From Streptomyces sp. NWU339 (GTDB lineage Bacteria; Actinomycetota; Actinomycetes; Streptomycetales; Streptomycetaceae): a stretch of 64,000 bases of DNA. The DNA is taken from NCBI RefSeq assembly GCF_003143855.1, contig NZ_QFRK01000007.1:176524-240523 (forward strand). The letters run 5' to 3'. The position numbers were made by a program, and so were the translations under genes. Below are positions 35,497 through 44,590 of the stretch, piece after piece. The notes under the pieces are model-generated. The model had not been told where the DNA came from and made no database searches. It was given only the letters and a program-made list of their open reading frames with translations. The number at the start of each line of letters is the position of its first letter. Within the stretch, counting starts at the first letter, position 1.

Positions 35497-36720
35497 ATGA
35501 CCACTGACGTACTGCGCCGGCCCGCCCTGGCCGAGCGGCAGGCTCGCGCAGCCGTTGCCGTCCTCTTCTTCACCAACGGGGCCCTGTTCGCGAACCTTCT
35601 GCCCCGCTATCCGCAGATCAAGGCGGATCTCGGCATCGGCAACGCCGCCTACGGGCTGGCCGTCGCGGCGTTCCCGACGGGGGCCATCGTCGCCGGTCTG
35701 GCGGCGGGGGTCCTCATCCGCCGCCTGGGGTCGGCCCGGGTGGCGGTGGTGAGCACCCTGCTGACCGGAGCGGGGATCCTCGTCGCGGGCGTGGCGCCTT
35801 CGGTGGTGCTGTTCGCGGGAGCGCTGTTCCTGGCCGGAGCGATGGACGCGATCACCGATGTCGCGCAGAACGCCCACGGCCTGCGGGTGCAGCGCCGCTA
35901 CGGGCGCTCCATCATCAACTCCTTCCACGCCATCTGGTCGATCGGAGCCGTCACCGGCGGCTCCATGGCCGCCGCCGCCATAGCGCTCGACCTCTCGCGC
36001 GGGGCGCACCTGACGATCTCGGGGGTGGTGTTCGGTCTCGCCGCCTGTGTCGCCCTGCGGTTCGCCCTGCCCGGACCCGACACCGAGCCGGTCGAGGACA
36101 CGGACGAGAAGGGCGCCGAGAGCGGGGCGCCGCAGCGGAACGGGCGCCCGGCCGTGGCCTCACGCGTCCGCTACGTGATGATCGCGCTCGTCCTCATCGC
36201 GACGGCCGGCACGCTCGTCGAGGACGCGGGCAACTCCTGGGCCGCGCTCTACCTCTCCGGCTCGCTGAACGCCTCGGCGGCGCTGGCGGCGTCCGGCTTC
36301 ATCGCCCTGGTGGGCGCCCAGTTCGTCGGCCGGATCCTCGGCGACCGGCTCGTCGACCGGTTCGGCCAGCGCGCGGTGGCCCGCGCCGGCGGCCTCATCA
36401 CCGCGGTCGGCATGGGGCTGGCGCTGGCCGTGCCCACGGTGCCCGGAACGATCCTCGGCTTCGCCGCGGCCGGGTTCGGCGTGGCGACGCTGGTGCCCGC
36501 GGCGATGCTCGAGGCCGACGAGCTGCCCGGCCTCAAGCCCGGATCGGGGCTCACGATCGTCTCCTGGCTGATGCGGCTGGGATTCCTGCTCTCCCCGCCG
36601 GTCGTCGGGCTCGTCGCCGACGAGGCCGGCCTTCGGCTGGGGCTGGTGGTGGTGCCCCTCGCGGGCGCGCTCGTGGTCGTGTGCGCGGGGGTGCTGCGGG
36701 CCGGCAGCGTCAAGCGGTAG
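35497..36720 (+). CDS. MFS transporter, YbjJ-like
   Basis: A 407-residue major facilitator with about 12 membrane helices split by a charged central loop near residue 190 (EPVEDTDEKGAES). N-terminal GALFANLLPRYPQIKADLGI and GAMDAITDVAQNAHGLRVQRR resemble the YbjJ/Fsr-like group of MFS proteins. ATG at 35497 lies 20 bases after the operator. Substrate unknown. Gene order suggests co-regulation with the sugar acetyltransferase and TetR regulator: detoxification efflux of a sugar or drug is a plausible role. The frame upstream of this start belongs to the shifted pectate lyase. Confidence 0.85.
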   Translation: MTTDVLRRPALAERQARAAVAVLFFTNGALFANLLPRYPQIKADLGIGNAAYGLAVAAFPTGAIVAGLAAGVLIRRLGSARVAVVSTLLTGAGILVAGVAPSVVLFAGALFLAGAMDAITDVAQNAHGLRVQRRYGRSIINSFHAIWSIGAVTGGSMAAAAIALDLSRGAHLTISGVVFGLAACVALRFALPGPDTEPVEDTDEKGAESGAPQRNGRPAVASRVRYVMIALVLIATAGTLVEDAGNSWAALYLSGSLNASAALAASGFIALVGAQFVGRILGDRLVDRFGQRAVARAGGLITAVGMGLALAVPTVPGTILGFAAAGFGVATLVPAAMLEADELPGLKPGSGLTIVSWLMRLGFLLSPPVVGLVADEAGLRLGLVVVPLAGALVVVCAGVLRAGSVKR

Positions 36721-36734
36721 TCCTGGGCGCAGGG

Positions 36735-36752
36735 AGTGTACGTTCGTACGCT
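36735..36752. promoter_or_regulatory. 18-bp operator, copy 2 (before acetyltransferase)
   Basis: The same 18 bases as at 35459 (AGTGTACGTTCGTACGCT), 21 bases before the acetyltransferase ATG. The short distance means the site overlaps the promoter, fitting repression by the TetR protein two genes downstream. Confidence 0.8.
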
Positions 36753-36773
36753 TCGGGGTGTACCGTCGTTCCC

Positions 36774-37355
36774 ATGGCGACGGACTACTTCGCACAGGAC
36801 CCCCGTACCCACCTGGAACGGATGCAGGCGGGCGACCTCTACATCGCCGACGACCCCGAGATCGCCCGCCGGCAGCAGCAGGCCGTACGTCTGGCCGCCC
36901 GCTACCAGGCGGCCTATGCCGAGGACGCCGAGGCGGCGGGACCGATCCTCGCCGAACTGCTCGGTGCGGTGGGCGAGCAGGCGCACGTGCGTCCGCCCCT
37001 GTACGTCGACTACGGCAGCAACATCACCATCGGGGCGCGCACCTTCGTCAACTACAACCTGACCGCGCTGGACGTCGCCGCCATCAGCATCGGCGAGGAC
37101 TGCCAGATCGGCCCCGGCGTCCAGCTCCTCACCCCCACGCACCCCCTGGAACCGCAGCCCCGGCGCGACAAGCTGGAGGCCGCGCAGCCGATCACCATCG
37201 GCGACAACGTCTGGATCGGCGGGGGAGCCGTCGTGCTGCCCGGCGTGACCATCGGGGACAACTCCGTGATCGGAGCGGGTTCGGTCGTCACCAAGGACGT
37301 GCCGGCGAACGTGGTCGCCGTCGGCAGTCCCGCCCGTCCGGTCCGGACCCTCTGA
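36774..37355 (+). CDS. maa: Sugar O-acetyltransferase, maltose acetyltransferase-like
   Basis: A 193-residue left-handed beta-helix acetyltransferase. The N-terminal Mac domain (MQAGDLYIADDPEIARRQQQ) is diagnostic for maltose/galactoside/NodL-type enzymes. Hexapeptide repeats follow (NITIGARTFVNYNLTALDVA, ISIGEDCQIGPGVQLLTPTH with the catalytic His at the end, ITIGDNVWIGGGAVVLPGV). It transfers acetyl from acetyl-CoA to sugars, often as detoxification before export, which fits the co-regulated MFS. ATG at 36774. Twelve bases separate it from the TetR gene. Confidence 0.88.
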   Translation: MATDYFAQDPRTHLERMQAGDLYIADDPEIARRQQQAVRLAARYQAAYAEDAEAAGPILAELLGAVGEQAHVRPPLYVDYGSNITIGARTFVNYNLTALDVAAISIGEDCQIGPGVQLLTPTHPLEPQPRRDKLEAAQPITIGDNVWIGGGAVVLPGVTIGDNSVIGAGSVVTKDVPANVVAVGSPARPVRTL

Positions 37356-37367
37356 GGCACGACGCCC

Positions 37368-37925
37368 ATGGCCACCGGACACACCGACCCGCAGCGGCGC
37401 GCACGCATCATCGCCGCCACCCTCGACCTCATAGCCGAGGAGGGGCTCGCGGCGGTCTCCCACCGCAAGATCGCCAAGCGGGCCGGGGTGCCGCTGGGGT
37501 CGATGACGTACCACTTCAGCGGGATCGACGAGTTGCTGCGGGAGGCGTTCAGCGACTTCACCGGCCACATAGTCGCCGTGTTCGACACGTACCTCGCGGC
37601 GCCGACCGGCCGGGAGGAGGCCCGTACGGCCGTGGCCGACCTCGTCCACGCCCTGTCCGAGGGCAGCTCGCGCGACCTCGTGCTGACCCAGGAGCTGTAC
37701 TCGCTCGCCGCCCGCCGGCCCGCCTACCGGGAGCTCACCCATGAGTGGATGCGTCGCAGCCGCAGCCACCTCGAGAAGCACTTCGACCCGGACACCGCCC
37801 GCCAACTAGACGCGCTCATAGAGGGATTGACGCTCCATCGTGCCCTGTCCCGGGAACCGCACGACCGGTCCCTGACCCTCGAGGCGATCGCCCGCATCAC
37901 CACGACGGACCGCCGGGAGCCCTGA
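37368..37925 (+). CDS. TetR family regulator
   Basis: A 185-residue TetR protein. The N-terminal helix-turn-helix is RIIAATLDLIAEEGLAAVSH followed by RKIAKRAGVPLGSMTYHF; the C-terminal helical domain binds an unknown ligand. It lies 12 bases after the acetyltransferase, so it is cotranscribed with it. The two identical operators in front of the acetyltransferase and the MFS gene make this the probable regulator of both, including autoregulation. This is inference from context. Confidence 0.88.
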   Translation: MATGHTDPQRRARIIAATLDLIAEEGLAAVSHRKIAKRAGVPLGSMTYHFSGIDELLREAFSDFTGHIVAVFDTYLAAPTGREEARTAVADLVHALSEGSSRDLVLTQELYSLAARRPAYRELTHEWMRRSRSHLEKHFDPDTARQLDALIEGLTLHRALSREPHDRSLTLEAIARITTTDRREP

Positions 37926-37955
37926 GCGGCGCCGCGCCCGGCCGGCCCCCCAGCC

Positions 37956-37994
37956 GCCCGTGCGGCACAGTCCTGACCACTGTGCCGCACGGGC
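37956..37994. terminator. Bidirectional hairpin between convergent tetR and dasR
   Basis: 15-bp perfect stem GCCCGTGCGGCACAG (37956-37970) with its complement (37980-37994), extendable by one pair. It sits between convergent stops at 37925 and 38009 and can serve both. Confidence 0.88.
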
Positions 37995-38008
37995 CCGACC
38001 GGTACGGT

Positions 38009-38800
38009 TCACGGTGCCAACGGTGTCCGAGGTACCGGAGGCGTCGGCGGCGTCAGGGTCGCCGTGAACCGGTAGCGCGAGCCGCGGTACACCGCGCGGA
38101 CCCACTCGACCGGTGTGCCCCGTTCGTCCCGTGAGTGGCGGGACAGCAGCAGCATCGGCAGGCCCACGTCCGTGTGGAGCAGGCCGGCCTCCCGCGGTGT
38201 GGCGGGGGAGGTCTCGATGGTCTCGTCGGCCTCCGCCAGGCGCACCCCGTACACCTCGGCGAGCGTCGCGTAGAGCGAGGTGCGGCGGGCCAGGTTCCGG
38301 CGCAGGCCGGGGAAGCGGCGTGCGGACAGATGGGTCGCCTCGATCGCCATGGGCTCGCCCCCGGCCAGCCGCAACCGCTCCACGCGCAGCACGCGGTCAC
38401 CCCGTTCCACCCCGAGCAGGGCCGCCAGCTCCTCGCCGGCCGCGATGTGGTCGATGTCCAGGACCCGGGAGGCGGCGGTGAGCCCCTGGTTGCGCATGTC
38501 CTCGGTGTACGAGGTCAGTTGGAGGGTCCGATAGATCTTGGGGCGGGCGACGAAGGTGCCCTTGCCCTGGATGCGGACCAGCCGCCCTTCGCTCACCAGC
38601 TCCTGCAGCGCCTTGCGCACGGTGGTGCGGGAGGTGCGGAACTCGAGGGCGAGGAAGCGCTCGGCCGGCATCGGCGATCCCGGCGCGCGCGCCTCGGTCA
38701 TCCGCAGTAACCGCTGCTTGACTCGGTAGTACTTCGGCACGCGGTCGGTGCGGTCCGGTGTCCCCGTGACGGTCTGGGCGCTGCTGAGGTCGGTGCTCAT
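38009..38800 (-). CDS. dasR: GntR/HutC family regulator, DasR-like
   Basis: A 263-residue GntR regulator. The winged helix covers residues ~25-95 ([35 protein letters not shown]) and the UTRA effector domain follows ([35 protein letters not shown]). The protein closely follows S. coelicolor DasR in pattern, and it is divergent from dasABCD as dasR is. DasR senses glucosamine-6-phosphate and represses chitin/GlcNAc genes and antibiotic production. Three TGGTCTA-type boxes lie in the dasR-dasA gap. ATG at 38800 with AGG upstream. A DasR paralogue in a duplicated locus cannot be excluded without genome-wide data. Confidence 0.78.
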   Translation of the reverse strand: MSTDLSSAQTVTGTPDRTDRVPKYYRVKQRLLRMTEARAPGSPMPAERFLALEFRTSRTTVRKALQELVSEGRLVRIQGKGTFVARPKIYRTLQLTSYTEDMRNQGLTAASRVLDIDHIAAGEELAALLGVERGDRVLRVERLRLAGGEPMAIEATHLSARRFPGLRRNLARRTSLYATLAEVYGVRLAEADETIETSPATPREAGLLHTDVGLPMLLLSRHSRDERGTPVEWVRAVYRGSRYRFTATLTPPTPPVPRTPLAP

Positions 38801-38924
38801 GACCTGCCTTCCGGCTGCGGTGTCCGGCGTGCGGGCGGCAGGCGCCGACCGCGGTGCACGTCGGCGGGCGGCCGGGTTCGGCGCCGCACACTCGGCGGTC
38901 CCGTTATAACCGCACGCTTCTCTT

Positions 38925-38936
38925 TGGTCTAGTCCA
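38925..38936. promoter_or_regulatory. DasR-like box 1
   Basis: TGGTCTAGTCCA, 11 of 12 positions of the TGGTCTAGACCA core of the DasR responsive element; 125 bases upstream of the dasR start, likely autoregulatory. Confidence 0.75.
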
Positions 38937-39033
38937 ACCTTCGACACGTCCCTGTTTGGGAGGAGTTGCAGGTCCGTGCGGGGGCGCTGGGGGTGGTCCG
39001 GGCGATTGGTGACGCGACCCTTGACAGGGTCAT

Positions 39034-39045
39034 AGGTCTAGGCCA
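39034..39045. promoter_or_regulatory. DasR-like box 2
   Basis: AGGTCTAGGCCA, 10 of 12 matches to the DasR core, just after a TTGACA (39021-39026) that may be the dasA -35 element, so binding here would block the promoter. Confidence 0.65.
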
Positions 39046-39057
39046 AGCTCCCCCTGC

Positions 39058-39069
39058 TGGTCTAAACCA
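39058..39069. promoter_or_regulatory. DasR-like box 3
   Basis: TGGTCTAAACCA, 11 of 12 matches to the DasR core, about 100 bases before the dasA start. Boxes 2 and 3 are centred 24 bases apart, roughly two helical turns. Confidence 0.75.
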
Positions 39070-39169
39070 TTTAGAGGAAGCCGGGTCCCAGCCCGCCGAG
39101 TGTCGCGCCGTTGCGAGGGTCACCGCCGAAGGCGTGGGTGTGGAAGGCGTTCCTGAGGAGGGGTGGCGC

Positions 39170-40444
39170 GTGAAGCGCAAGCTGATAGCCGCGATCGGGG
39201 TCGCGGGCATGTTGTTCTCCGTCGCCGCGTGCGGGGGAGACGACGGTGACGGCAAGAGCACCGGGGCGAACGGGTACGAGGGCCAGACGCTCACCGTGTG
39301 GATGATGGACGGCTCCTCGCCGGACGAGTGGCAGAAGGACCTGATCGCGGAGTTCGAGGCGAAGACCAAGGCGAAGGTCAAGTTCGAGGTCCAGCAGTGG
39401 AACGGCATCCAGCAGAAGCTGACCACCGCCCTGTCCGAGGAGAACCCGCCCGACGTCTTCGAGATCGGCAACACCCAGACCCCGGCCTACGCCAAGACCG
39501 GCGGCCTCGCCGACCTCGCCGACCTCAAGTCCGAGATCGGCGCCGACTGGACCGAGTCCCTCAACGAGTCGTCCGTCTACGACGGCAAGCAGTACGCGGC
39601 ACCGTGGTACTTCGCCAACCGGGTCGTCCTCTACAACAAGAAGGTCTGGGCGGACGCGGGGCTGAAGGACACCCCCAAGACCCGCGACGAGTTCTACGAC
39701 GCGCTCAAGACCATCGGTGACAAGACCGACGCCGAACCGATCTACCTGCCGGGCCAGAACTGGTACCACTTCGTCGGCCTGGTGATCGGCGAGGGCGGCG
39801 AGCTCGTCAAGAAGGACGGCGACAAGCACGTCTCCAACCTCGGTGACCCGAAGGTCGCCGCCGCCGCGGAGACCTACAAGAAGTTCCAGGCCCTGTCGAA
39901 GGCGCCCAAGGACAAGGACGAGGCCACCCCGCAGCAGGGCCAGGTCTTCGCCAAGGGCAACGTCGGCGCCTTCATCGGCATGGGCTGGGAAGCCGGCATC
40001 GCCATCGAGGCCAACCCGAAGATCGAGCAGGACATCGGCTACTTCACCATCCCGGGTCCCACGGCCGACCAGCCCGAGGGCGTCTTCCTCGGCGGCTCCA
40101 ACCTCGCCGTCGCCGCGGGCAGCAAGAAGCAGGACCTCGCCCAGGAGTTCCTGAAGCTCGCCCTGTCCGACAAGTTCGAGGGGCAGCTGGCCAAGCTCAA
40201 CGGCGTCATCCCCAACAAGGAGTCGCTGCAGAGCAACCTCGAGGGCAACGCCCCCGCCGAGGCCGCCGCGCCGGCCGCCGCCGTCGGCGGCACCACGCCG
40301 CTGATCCCGGAGTGGGCCGCGGTGGAGAACGCGCCCAACCCGATCAAGACGTACCTGACCGCCGTCCTGAGGGGCAAGTCCCCGGCCGAGGCGGCCAAGC
40401 AGGTCGAGGGCGAGTTCAACAAGCGCCTGGCGCAGCAGCAGTAG
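39170..40444 (+). CDS. dasA: Chito-oligosaccharide-binding lipoprotein DasA
   Basis: A 424-residue extracellular sugar-binding lipoprotein. The signal runs to the lipobox FSVAAC with lipidated Cys21. The mature protein follows the DasA pattern: LTVWMMDGSSPDEW, QWNGIQQKLTTALSEENPPD, VFEIGNTQTPAYAKTGGLAD and FIGMGWEAGIAIEANPKIEQ. DasA captures N,N'-diacetylchitobiose, a key inducer in Streptomyces development. GTG at 39170 has GAGGAGGGG upstream. It heads dasABCD, under three DasR-like boxes. The ATPase (MsiK in Streptomyces) is encoded elsewhere, as is normal for this transporter. Confidence 0.85.
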   Translation: MKRKLIAAIGVAGMLFSVAACGGDDGDGKSTGANGYEGQTLTVWMMDGSSPDEWQKDLIAEFEAKTKAKVKFEVQQWNGIQQKLTTALSEENPPDVFEIGNTQTPAYAKTGGLADLADLKSEIGADWTESLNESSVYDGKQYAAPWYFANRVVLYNKKVWADAGLKDTPKTRDEFYDALKTIGDKTDAEPIYLPGQNWYHFVGLVIGEGGELVKKDGDKHVSNLGDPKVAAAAETYKKFQALSKAPKDKDEATPQQGQVFAKGNVGAFIGMGWEAGIAIEANPKIEQDIGYFTIPGPTADQPEGVFLGGSNLAVAAGSKKQDLAQEFLKLALSDKFEGQLAKLNGVIPNKESLQSNLEGNAPAEAAAPAAAVGGTTPLIPEWAAVENAPNPIKTYLTAVLRGKSPAEAAKQVEGEFNKRLAQQQ

Positions 40445-40532
40445 AAGCGCACGCGCTCCGACCGGAGCGGGGGCCGGCCACTCGGCGGCCCCCGCACCGC
40501 GTCCGGGTACGTCGAGAAGAGAGATCGCGAGC

Positions 40533-41519
40533 ATGACCGTGCAGACCGAACGGCCGCCCTCCGGCCCGGCGGACCTCCGCAAGGCGGACGACGGGGCGGC
40601 ACCCGGCAGGCCCCCCTCGCGAGCCGGCGCGCTCGCCCCGTACCTGTTGCTGCTGCCCGCCTGCGCGGCCACCGTGCTGCTGCTCGGCTGGCCGCTGCTG
40701 AAGGACGTGCTGCTGTCGTTCCAGAACCTCAACATGGGGCAGCTGATCCAGCGCGTCACCGAGTGGAACGGCGTCGACAACTACACGGAGACCCTCACCA
40801 GTGGGGACTTCTGGCGGGTCACCCTCCGCTCGATCCTGTTCACGGCGGTCAACGTCGTCCTGATCATGGTCCTGGGCACCCTGGTCGGCCTGCTGCTCGC
40901 CCGCCTCGGCCGGCGGATGCGGGTCACCCTGCTGCTCGGCCTGGTACTGGCCTGGGCCATGCCCATCGTGGCGGCCACCACCGTCTACCAGTGGCTGTTC
41001 GCCCAGCGTTTCGGCGTCGTCAACTGGGTCCTGGACAAGCTCGGCTGGCACTCCATGGCCGACTACAGCTGGACCAGCAGCCAGATGTCGACGTTCTTCG
41101 TCGTCATCGTGCTGATCGTGTGGGCGTCCATCCCGTTCGTCGCGATCAATCTGTACGCGGCGACCACCACCATCCCGAACGAGCTCTACGAGGCCGCGTC
41201 CCTCGACGGCGCCGGCGCCTGGCGGAGCTTCACCACGGTCACCCTGCCGTTCCTGCGGCCGTTCCTCTACGCGACGACCTTCCTGGAGGTCATCTGGGTC
41301 TTCAAGGCGTTCATCCAGGTCCTCGCCTTCAACGGCGGCGGTCCCGACCGGCTCACCGAGATCCTGCCCGTCTACGCCTACGTCGAGGGCATGGGCAACC
41401 AGCACTACGGCATGGGCGCGGCGATCGCGGTCCTCACCATCCTGATCCTGCTCGGCCTGACCGCCCACTACCTCAGGATCGTGCTCAAGCAGGAGAACGA
41501 AGAGGAGGCCGCGCTGTGA
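40533..41519 (+). CDS. dasB: Sugar ABC permease DasB
   Basis: A 328-residue MalF-type permease with six membrane helices after a 35-residue cytoplasmic tail. The EAA loop for ATPase contact is EAASLDGAGAWRSFTTVTL. It pairs with DasC to form the chitobiose channel. It starts 88 bases after the dasA stop, where no terminator is evident apart from short GC-rich repeats that may reduce readthrough. Its TGA overlaps the dasC GTG as GTGA. Confidence 0.87.
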   Translation: MTVQTERPPSGPADLRKADDGAAPGRPPSRAGALAPYLLLLPACAATVLLLGWPLLKDVLLSFQNLNMGQLIQRVTEWNGVDNYTETLTSGDFWRVTLRSILFTAVNVVLIMVLGTLVGLLLARLGRRMRVTLLLGLVLAWAMPIVAATTVYQWLFAQRFGVVNWVLDKLGWHSMADYSWTSSQMSTFFVVIVLIVWASIPFVAINLYAATTTIPNELYEAASLDGAGAWRSFTTVTLPFLRPFLYATTFLEVIWVFKAFIQVLAFNGGGPDRLTEILPVYAYVEGMGNQHYGMGAAIAVLTILILLGLTAHYLRIVLKQENEEEAAL

Positions 41520-42346
41520 AACGCTCGCTCTTTGCCCGGGTCTGGCCCAACGCCACGGCCGTCGTCCTGTTCATCGGCTGCGTCTTCCCCGTGTACTGGA
41601 TGTTCACCACGGCCTTCAAACCGACCGGCGACATCATCTCGGAGAACCCGGTCTGGTTCCCGACCGACGTCACCCTCCAGCACTTCAGGACCGCGACCGA
41701 CGCGGACCACTTCTGGACGTACGTCCGCAACTCGCTGACCGTCACCGTCCTGGCCGTCGTCTTCTCGCTGATCATCGCGCTGGCCGGCTCCTTCGCCCTG
41801 GCACGGATGCGGTTCAAGGGACGGCGCGGCTTCATCATCGGTTTCATGATGGCCCAGATGGCGCCCTGGGAAGTCATGATCATCGCGATCTACATGATCG
41901 TGCGGGACGCGTCGATGCTGAACAGCCTCGTGCCGCTGACGCTCTTCTACACGATGATGATCCTGCCCTTCACCATCCTGACGCTGCGCGGCTTCGTCGC
42001 CGCCGTGCCGAAGGAGCTGGAGGAGTCGGCGATGGTCGACGGCTGCACCCGCGCCCAGGCGTTCCGCCGGGTCATCCTGCCGCTGCTCGCCCCGGGCCTG
42101 ATGGCCACCTCGCTGTTCGGCTTCATCACCGCCTGGAACGAGTTCGCCCTGGTCCTGGTGCTCAACAAGGACGTCGAGGCACAGACCCTGCCGCTGTGGC
42201 TGTTCAGCTTCCAGACCCAGTTCGGCGACGACTGGGGCGCGACCATGGCCGCCTCGTCACTCTTCGCCGTCCCGATCCTGATCCTCTTCGTCTACCTGCA
42301 GCGCAAGGCCGTCAGCGGCCTCACCGCGGGCGCCGTGAAGGGATAA
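41516..42346 (+). CDS. dasC: Sugar ABC permease DasC
   Basis: A 276-residue MalG-type permease: N-terminal FIGCVFPVYWMFTTAFKPTG, six membrane helices and EAA loop EESAMVDGCTRAQAFRRVIL. GTG start fixed by the four-base overlap with dasB. It is the second channel subunit of the DasABC chito-oligosaccharide importer. The next gene begins nine bases after its stop. Confidence 0.87.
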   Translation: MKRSLFARVWPNATAVVLFIGCVFPVYWMFTTAFKPTGDIISENPVWFPTDVTLQHFRTATDADHFWTYVRNSLTVTVLAVVFSLIIALAGSFALARMRFKGRRGFIIGFMMAQMAPWEVMIIAIYMIVRDASMLNSLVPLTLFYTMMILPFTILTLRGFVAAVPKELEESAMVDGCTRAQAFRRVILPLLAPGLMATSLFGFITAWNEFALVLVLNKDVEAQTLPLWLFSFQTQFGDDWGATMAASSLFAVPILILFVYLQRKAVSGLTAGAVKG

Positions 42347-42355
42347 CGCCACCCG

Positions 42356-43843
42356 ATGACGACATTCACCACCGGCACCGACACCCTCACCCGGGACGCT
42401 CTGGCCGTCCTGCAACCGGGCTTCGCCGGCACCACCGCGCCCGACTGGGTGCTGCGCCGCCTCGGCGAGGGCCTCACCTCCGTCGGCCTCTTCGGGCGCA
42501 ACATCGCCTCGCCCGGGCAACTGGCCGCCCTGACCGGGCAACTGCGCGCCGAACGCCCGGACGTGCTGGTCGCGATCGACGAGGAGGGCGGCGACGTCAC
42601 CCGTCTGGAGGTGCGCACCGGCTCCTCCTTCCCCGGCAACCACGCCCTGGGCGCGGTGGACGACACCGAGCTGACCAGGTCGGTGGCCGCGGAGCTGGGC
42701 CGCCGGCTCGCGGCCTGCGGGGTGAACTTCAACTGGGCCCCCTCCGCCGACGTGAACTCCAACCCGGACAACCCGGTCATCGGCGTGCGTTCCTTCGGTG
42801 CCGACGCCGGCCTGGTCGCCCGGCACACCGCCGCCTACGTCGCCGGCCTGCAGTCGGCGGGCGTGGCGGCATGCACCAAGCACTTCCCGGGACACGGTGA
42901 CACGGCCGTCGACTCCCACCTCGCCCTGCCCCGCATCGACGCGGACGCCGCCGTGCTGGCCGAACGCGAACTGGCGCCGTTCCGCGCGGCCATCGCGGCC
43001 GGCTCGCGCGCCGTGATGAGCGCGCACCTCCTGGTCCCCGCGCTGGATCCGGACCATCCAGGAACACTGTCCCGGCGGGTACTGACCGACCTGCTGCGCG
43101 GCGAACTGGGTTACGAGGGCCTGATCGTCACCGACGGCATGGAGATGCAGGCCATCGCCGGCCGCTACGGCATCGAACGCGGCAGTGTGCTGGCCCTCGC
43201 GGCCGGCGCCGACGCGATCTGTGTGGGGGGTGGTCTGGCCGACGAGGAGACCGTACGGCGGCTGTGCGACACCCTGGTCGAGGCCGTCCGCTCGGGCGAG
43301 TTGCCCGAGGAGCGCCTGGCCGACGCGGCGGAGCGGGGCCGCGCGCTGGCCCGCTGGACCGCGGAAGCGCGGCGGTCCCCGTCCCCGGGCGACCCCGAAC
43401 CGGAGATCGGCCTCACGGCGGCCCGCCGCGCGGTGACCGTCACCCGCACCGGGCCCACCGCACCGGTCACCGCACCCGTGTACGTGGCGACCTTCAGCCC
43501 CGAGGCCAACATCGCCGTCGGCGACGAGACGCCCTGGGGCGTCGGAGCGGAGCTGGAGCGGCTGCTGCCCGGCACCACCACCGGCCACTTCACCGGCACC
43601 GACGCCGGTGCGCGGGTGCTCGAGGCCGCGGCCGGCCGGCGCGTGGTCGCCGTGGTCCGCGACGAGCACCGGCACCCGTGGATGCGCACCGCCCTGGACA
43701 CCCTGCTCGCCGCTGCGCCGGACACCGTCGTCGTGGAGATGGGCGTCCCGCAGTCCGCGCCGCGCGGCACCCCGTACATCGCCACGCGCGGCGCGGCCCG
43801 CGTCTGCGGTGTGGCGGCGGCGGAGGCGATCGTCGCGGGCTGA
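42356..43843 (+). CDS. dasD: Family 3 beta-N-acetylglucosaminidase DasD
   Basis: A 495-residue glycoside hydrolase family 3 enzyme of the NagZ type. The diagnostic KHFPGHGDTAVDSHLALP contains the catalytic His-Asp dyad region, DEEGGDVTRLE binds substrate, and LIVTDGMEMQAIA has the nucleophile Asp. No signal peptide, so it acts in the cytoplasm, splitting imported chitobiose to GlcNAc. It closes dasABCD in the same order as in S. coelicolor. A C-terminal domain (~residues 350-495) follows the catalytic barrel. A terminator hairpin lies eight bases downstream. Confidence 0.87.
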   Translation: MTTFTTGTDTLTRDALAVLQPGFAGTTAPDWVLRRLGEGLTSVGLFGRNIASPGQLAALTGQLRAERPDVLVAIDEEGGDVTRLEVRTGSSFPGNHALGAVDDTELTRSVAAELGRRLAACGVNFNWAPSADVNSNPDNPVIGVRSFGADAGLVARHTAAYVAGLQSAGVAACTKHFPGHGDTAVDSHLALPRIDADAAVLAERELAPFRAAIAAGSRAVMSAHLLVPALDPDHPGTLSRRVLTDLLRGELGYEGLIVTDGMEMQAIAGRYGIERGSVLALAAGADAICVGGGLADEETVRRLCDTLVEAVRSGELPEERLADAAERGRALARWTAEARRSPSPGDPEPEIGLTAARRAVTVTRTGPTAPVTAPVYVATFSPEANIAVGDETPWGVGAELERLLPGTTTGHFTGTDAGARVLEAAAGRRVVAVVRDEHRHPWMRTALDTLLAAAPDTVVVEMGVPQSAPRGTPYIATRGAARVCGVAAAEAIVAG

Positions 43844-43850
43844 CACCGAA

Positions 43851-43878
43851 GCGGTCCGGGCCCCGGCGCCCGGACCGC
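43851..43878. terminator. Hairpin terminator after dasD
   Basis: 11-bp perfect stem GCGGTCCGGGC (43851-43861) with its complement (43868-43878), 6-base loop. No T-run, usual for Streptomyces. Confidence 0.8.
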
Positions 43879-43938
43879 CTCTCCACGTGCCGGGAGCGGA
43901 TGCCTGCCAGACCGTCACGTGGTCACGGCGTCACATCG

Positions 43939-44526
43939 TCACGGATGGAGCTTCTCCCCCTCGGCGAGCATGGCGACGAACTTCTCGATACGGGCCGCCC
44001 TGGTCTGCGGGCGCTTGGCGTCCTGCACGCGGTAGAGGATCGCGTACCGGTTGCGGCTGTCGAGGGTGCCGAAGAAGTCGCGGGCCGCCGGGACCGCGTC
44101 CAGCGCGGCCCGCAGGTCGTCGGGGACGGTCGCGGTGCTCTGGCTCGCGTACGCCGCCTCCCAGCGGCCGTCGGCCCGGGCCCGCTCCACCTCGCGCAGT
44201 CCGGGCTCCCGCATCCGGCCGGCCTCGATGAGCGCGGTGGCCTTCTGCCGGTTGATCCTCGACCACTTGCTGCGCGGACGCCGGGGAGTGAACCGCTGGA
44301 GCCAGTGGGTGTCGTCCAGTTTCTTCTTGTGCCCGTCGATCCAGCCGTAGCACAGCGCCGACTCCAGGGCGGCGGCGTAGTCGGGGCCGGGCAGTCCGGA
44401 GTCCTTCCTCGGGATCCGCAACCAGACCCCGGGCAGCTCGTCGTGGTGCTCCTCCAGCCACTCCTCCCACTCGCCCTGCGTTTCGACGGCGAGGACCGGG
44501 TCCCCCGTGCGCGCTTCGTCAGCCAT
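43939..44526 (-). CDS. YdeI/OmpD-associated family protein
   Basis: A 195-residue protein of the YdeI family: WEEWLEEHHDELPGVWLRIP, then YAAALESALCYGWIDGHKKK and a QRFTPRRPRSKWSRINRQKA stretch, all typical of this group of small bacterial proteins of unknown biochemical function, often linked to stress or drug survival. No signal or membrane segment. It lies 64 bases downstream of the DHA2 efflux gene on the same strand and may be cotranscribed. Confidence 0.85.
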   Translation of the reverse strand: MADEARTGDPVLAVETQGEWEEWLEEHHDELPGVWLRIPRKDSGLPGPDYAAALESALCYGWIDGHKKKLDDTHWLQRFTPRRPRSKWSRINRQKATALIEAGRMREPGLREVERARADGRWEAAYASQSTATVPDDLRAALDAVPAARDFFGTLDSRNRYAILYRVQDAKRPQTRAARIEKFVAMLAEGEKLHP

Positions 44527-44590
44527 GGCACACAGGGAACCCGGTCCGCGTCCGCGGGGTCAACGACACGGGCCCCACCGGTGTGGCGGT

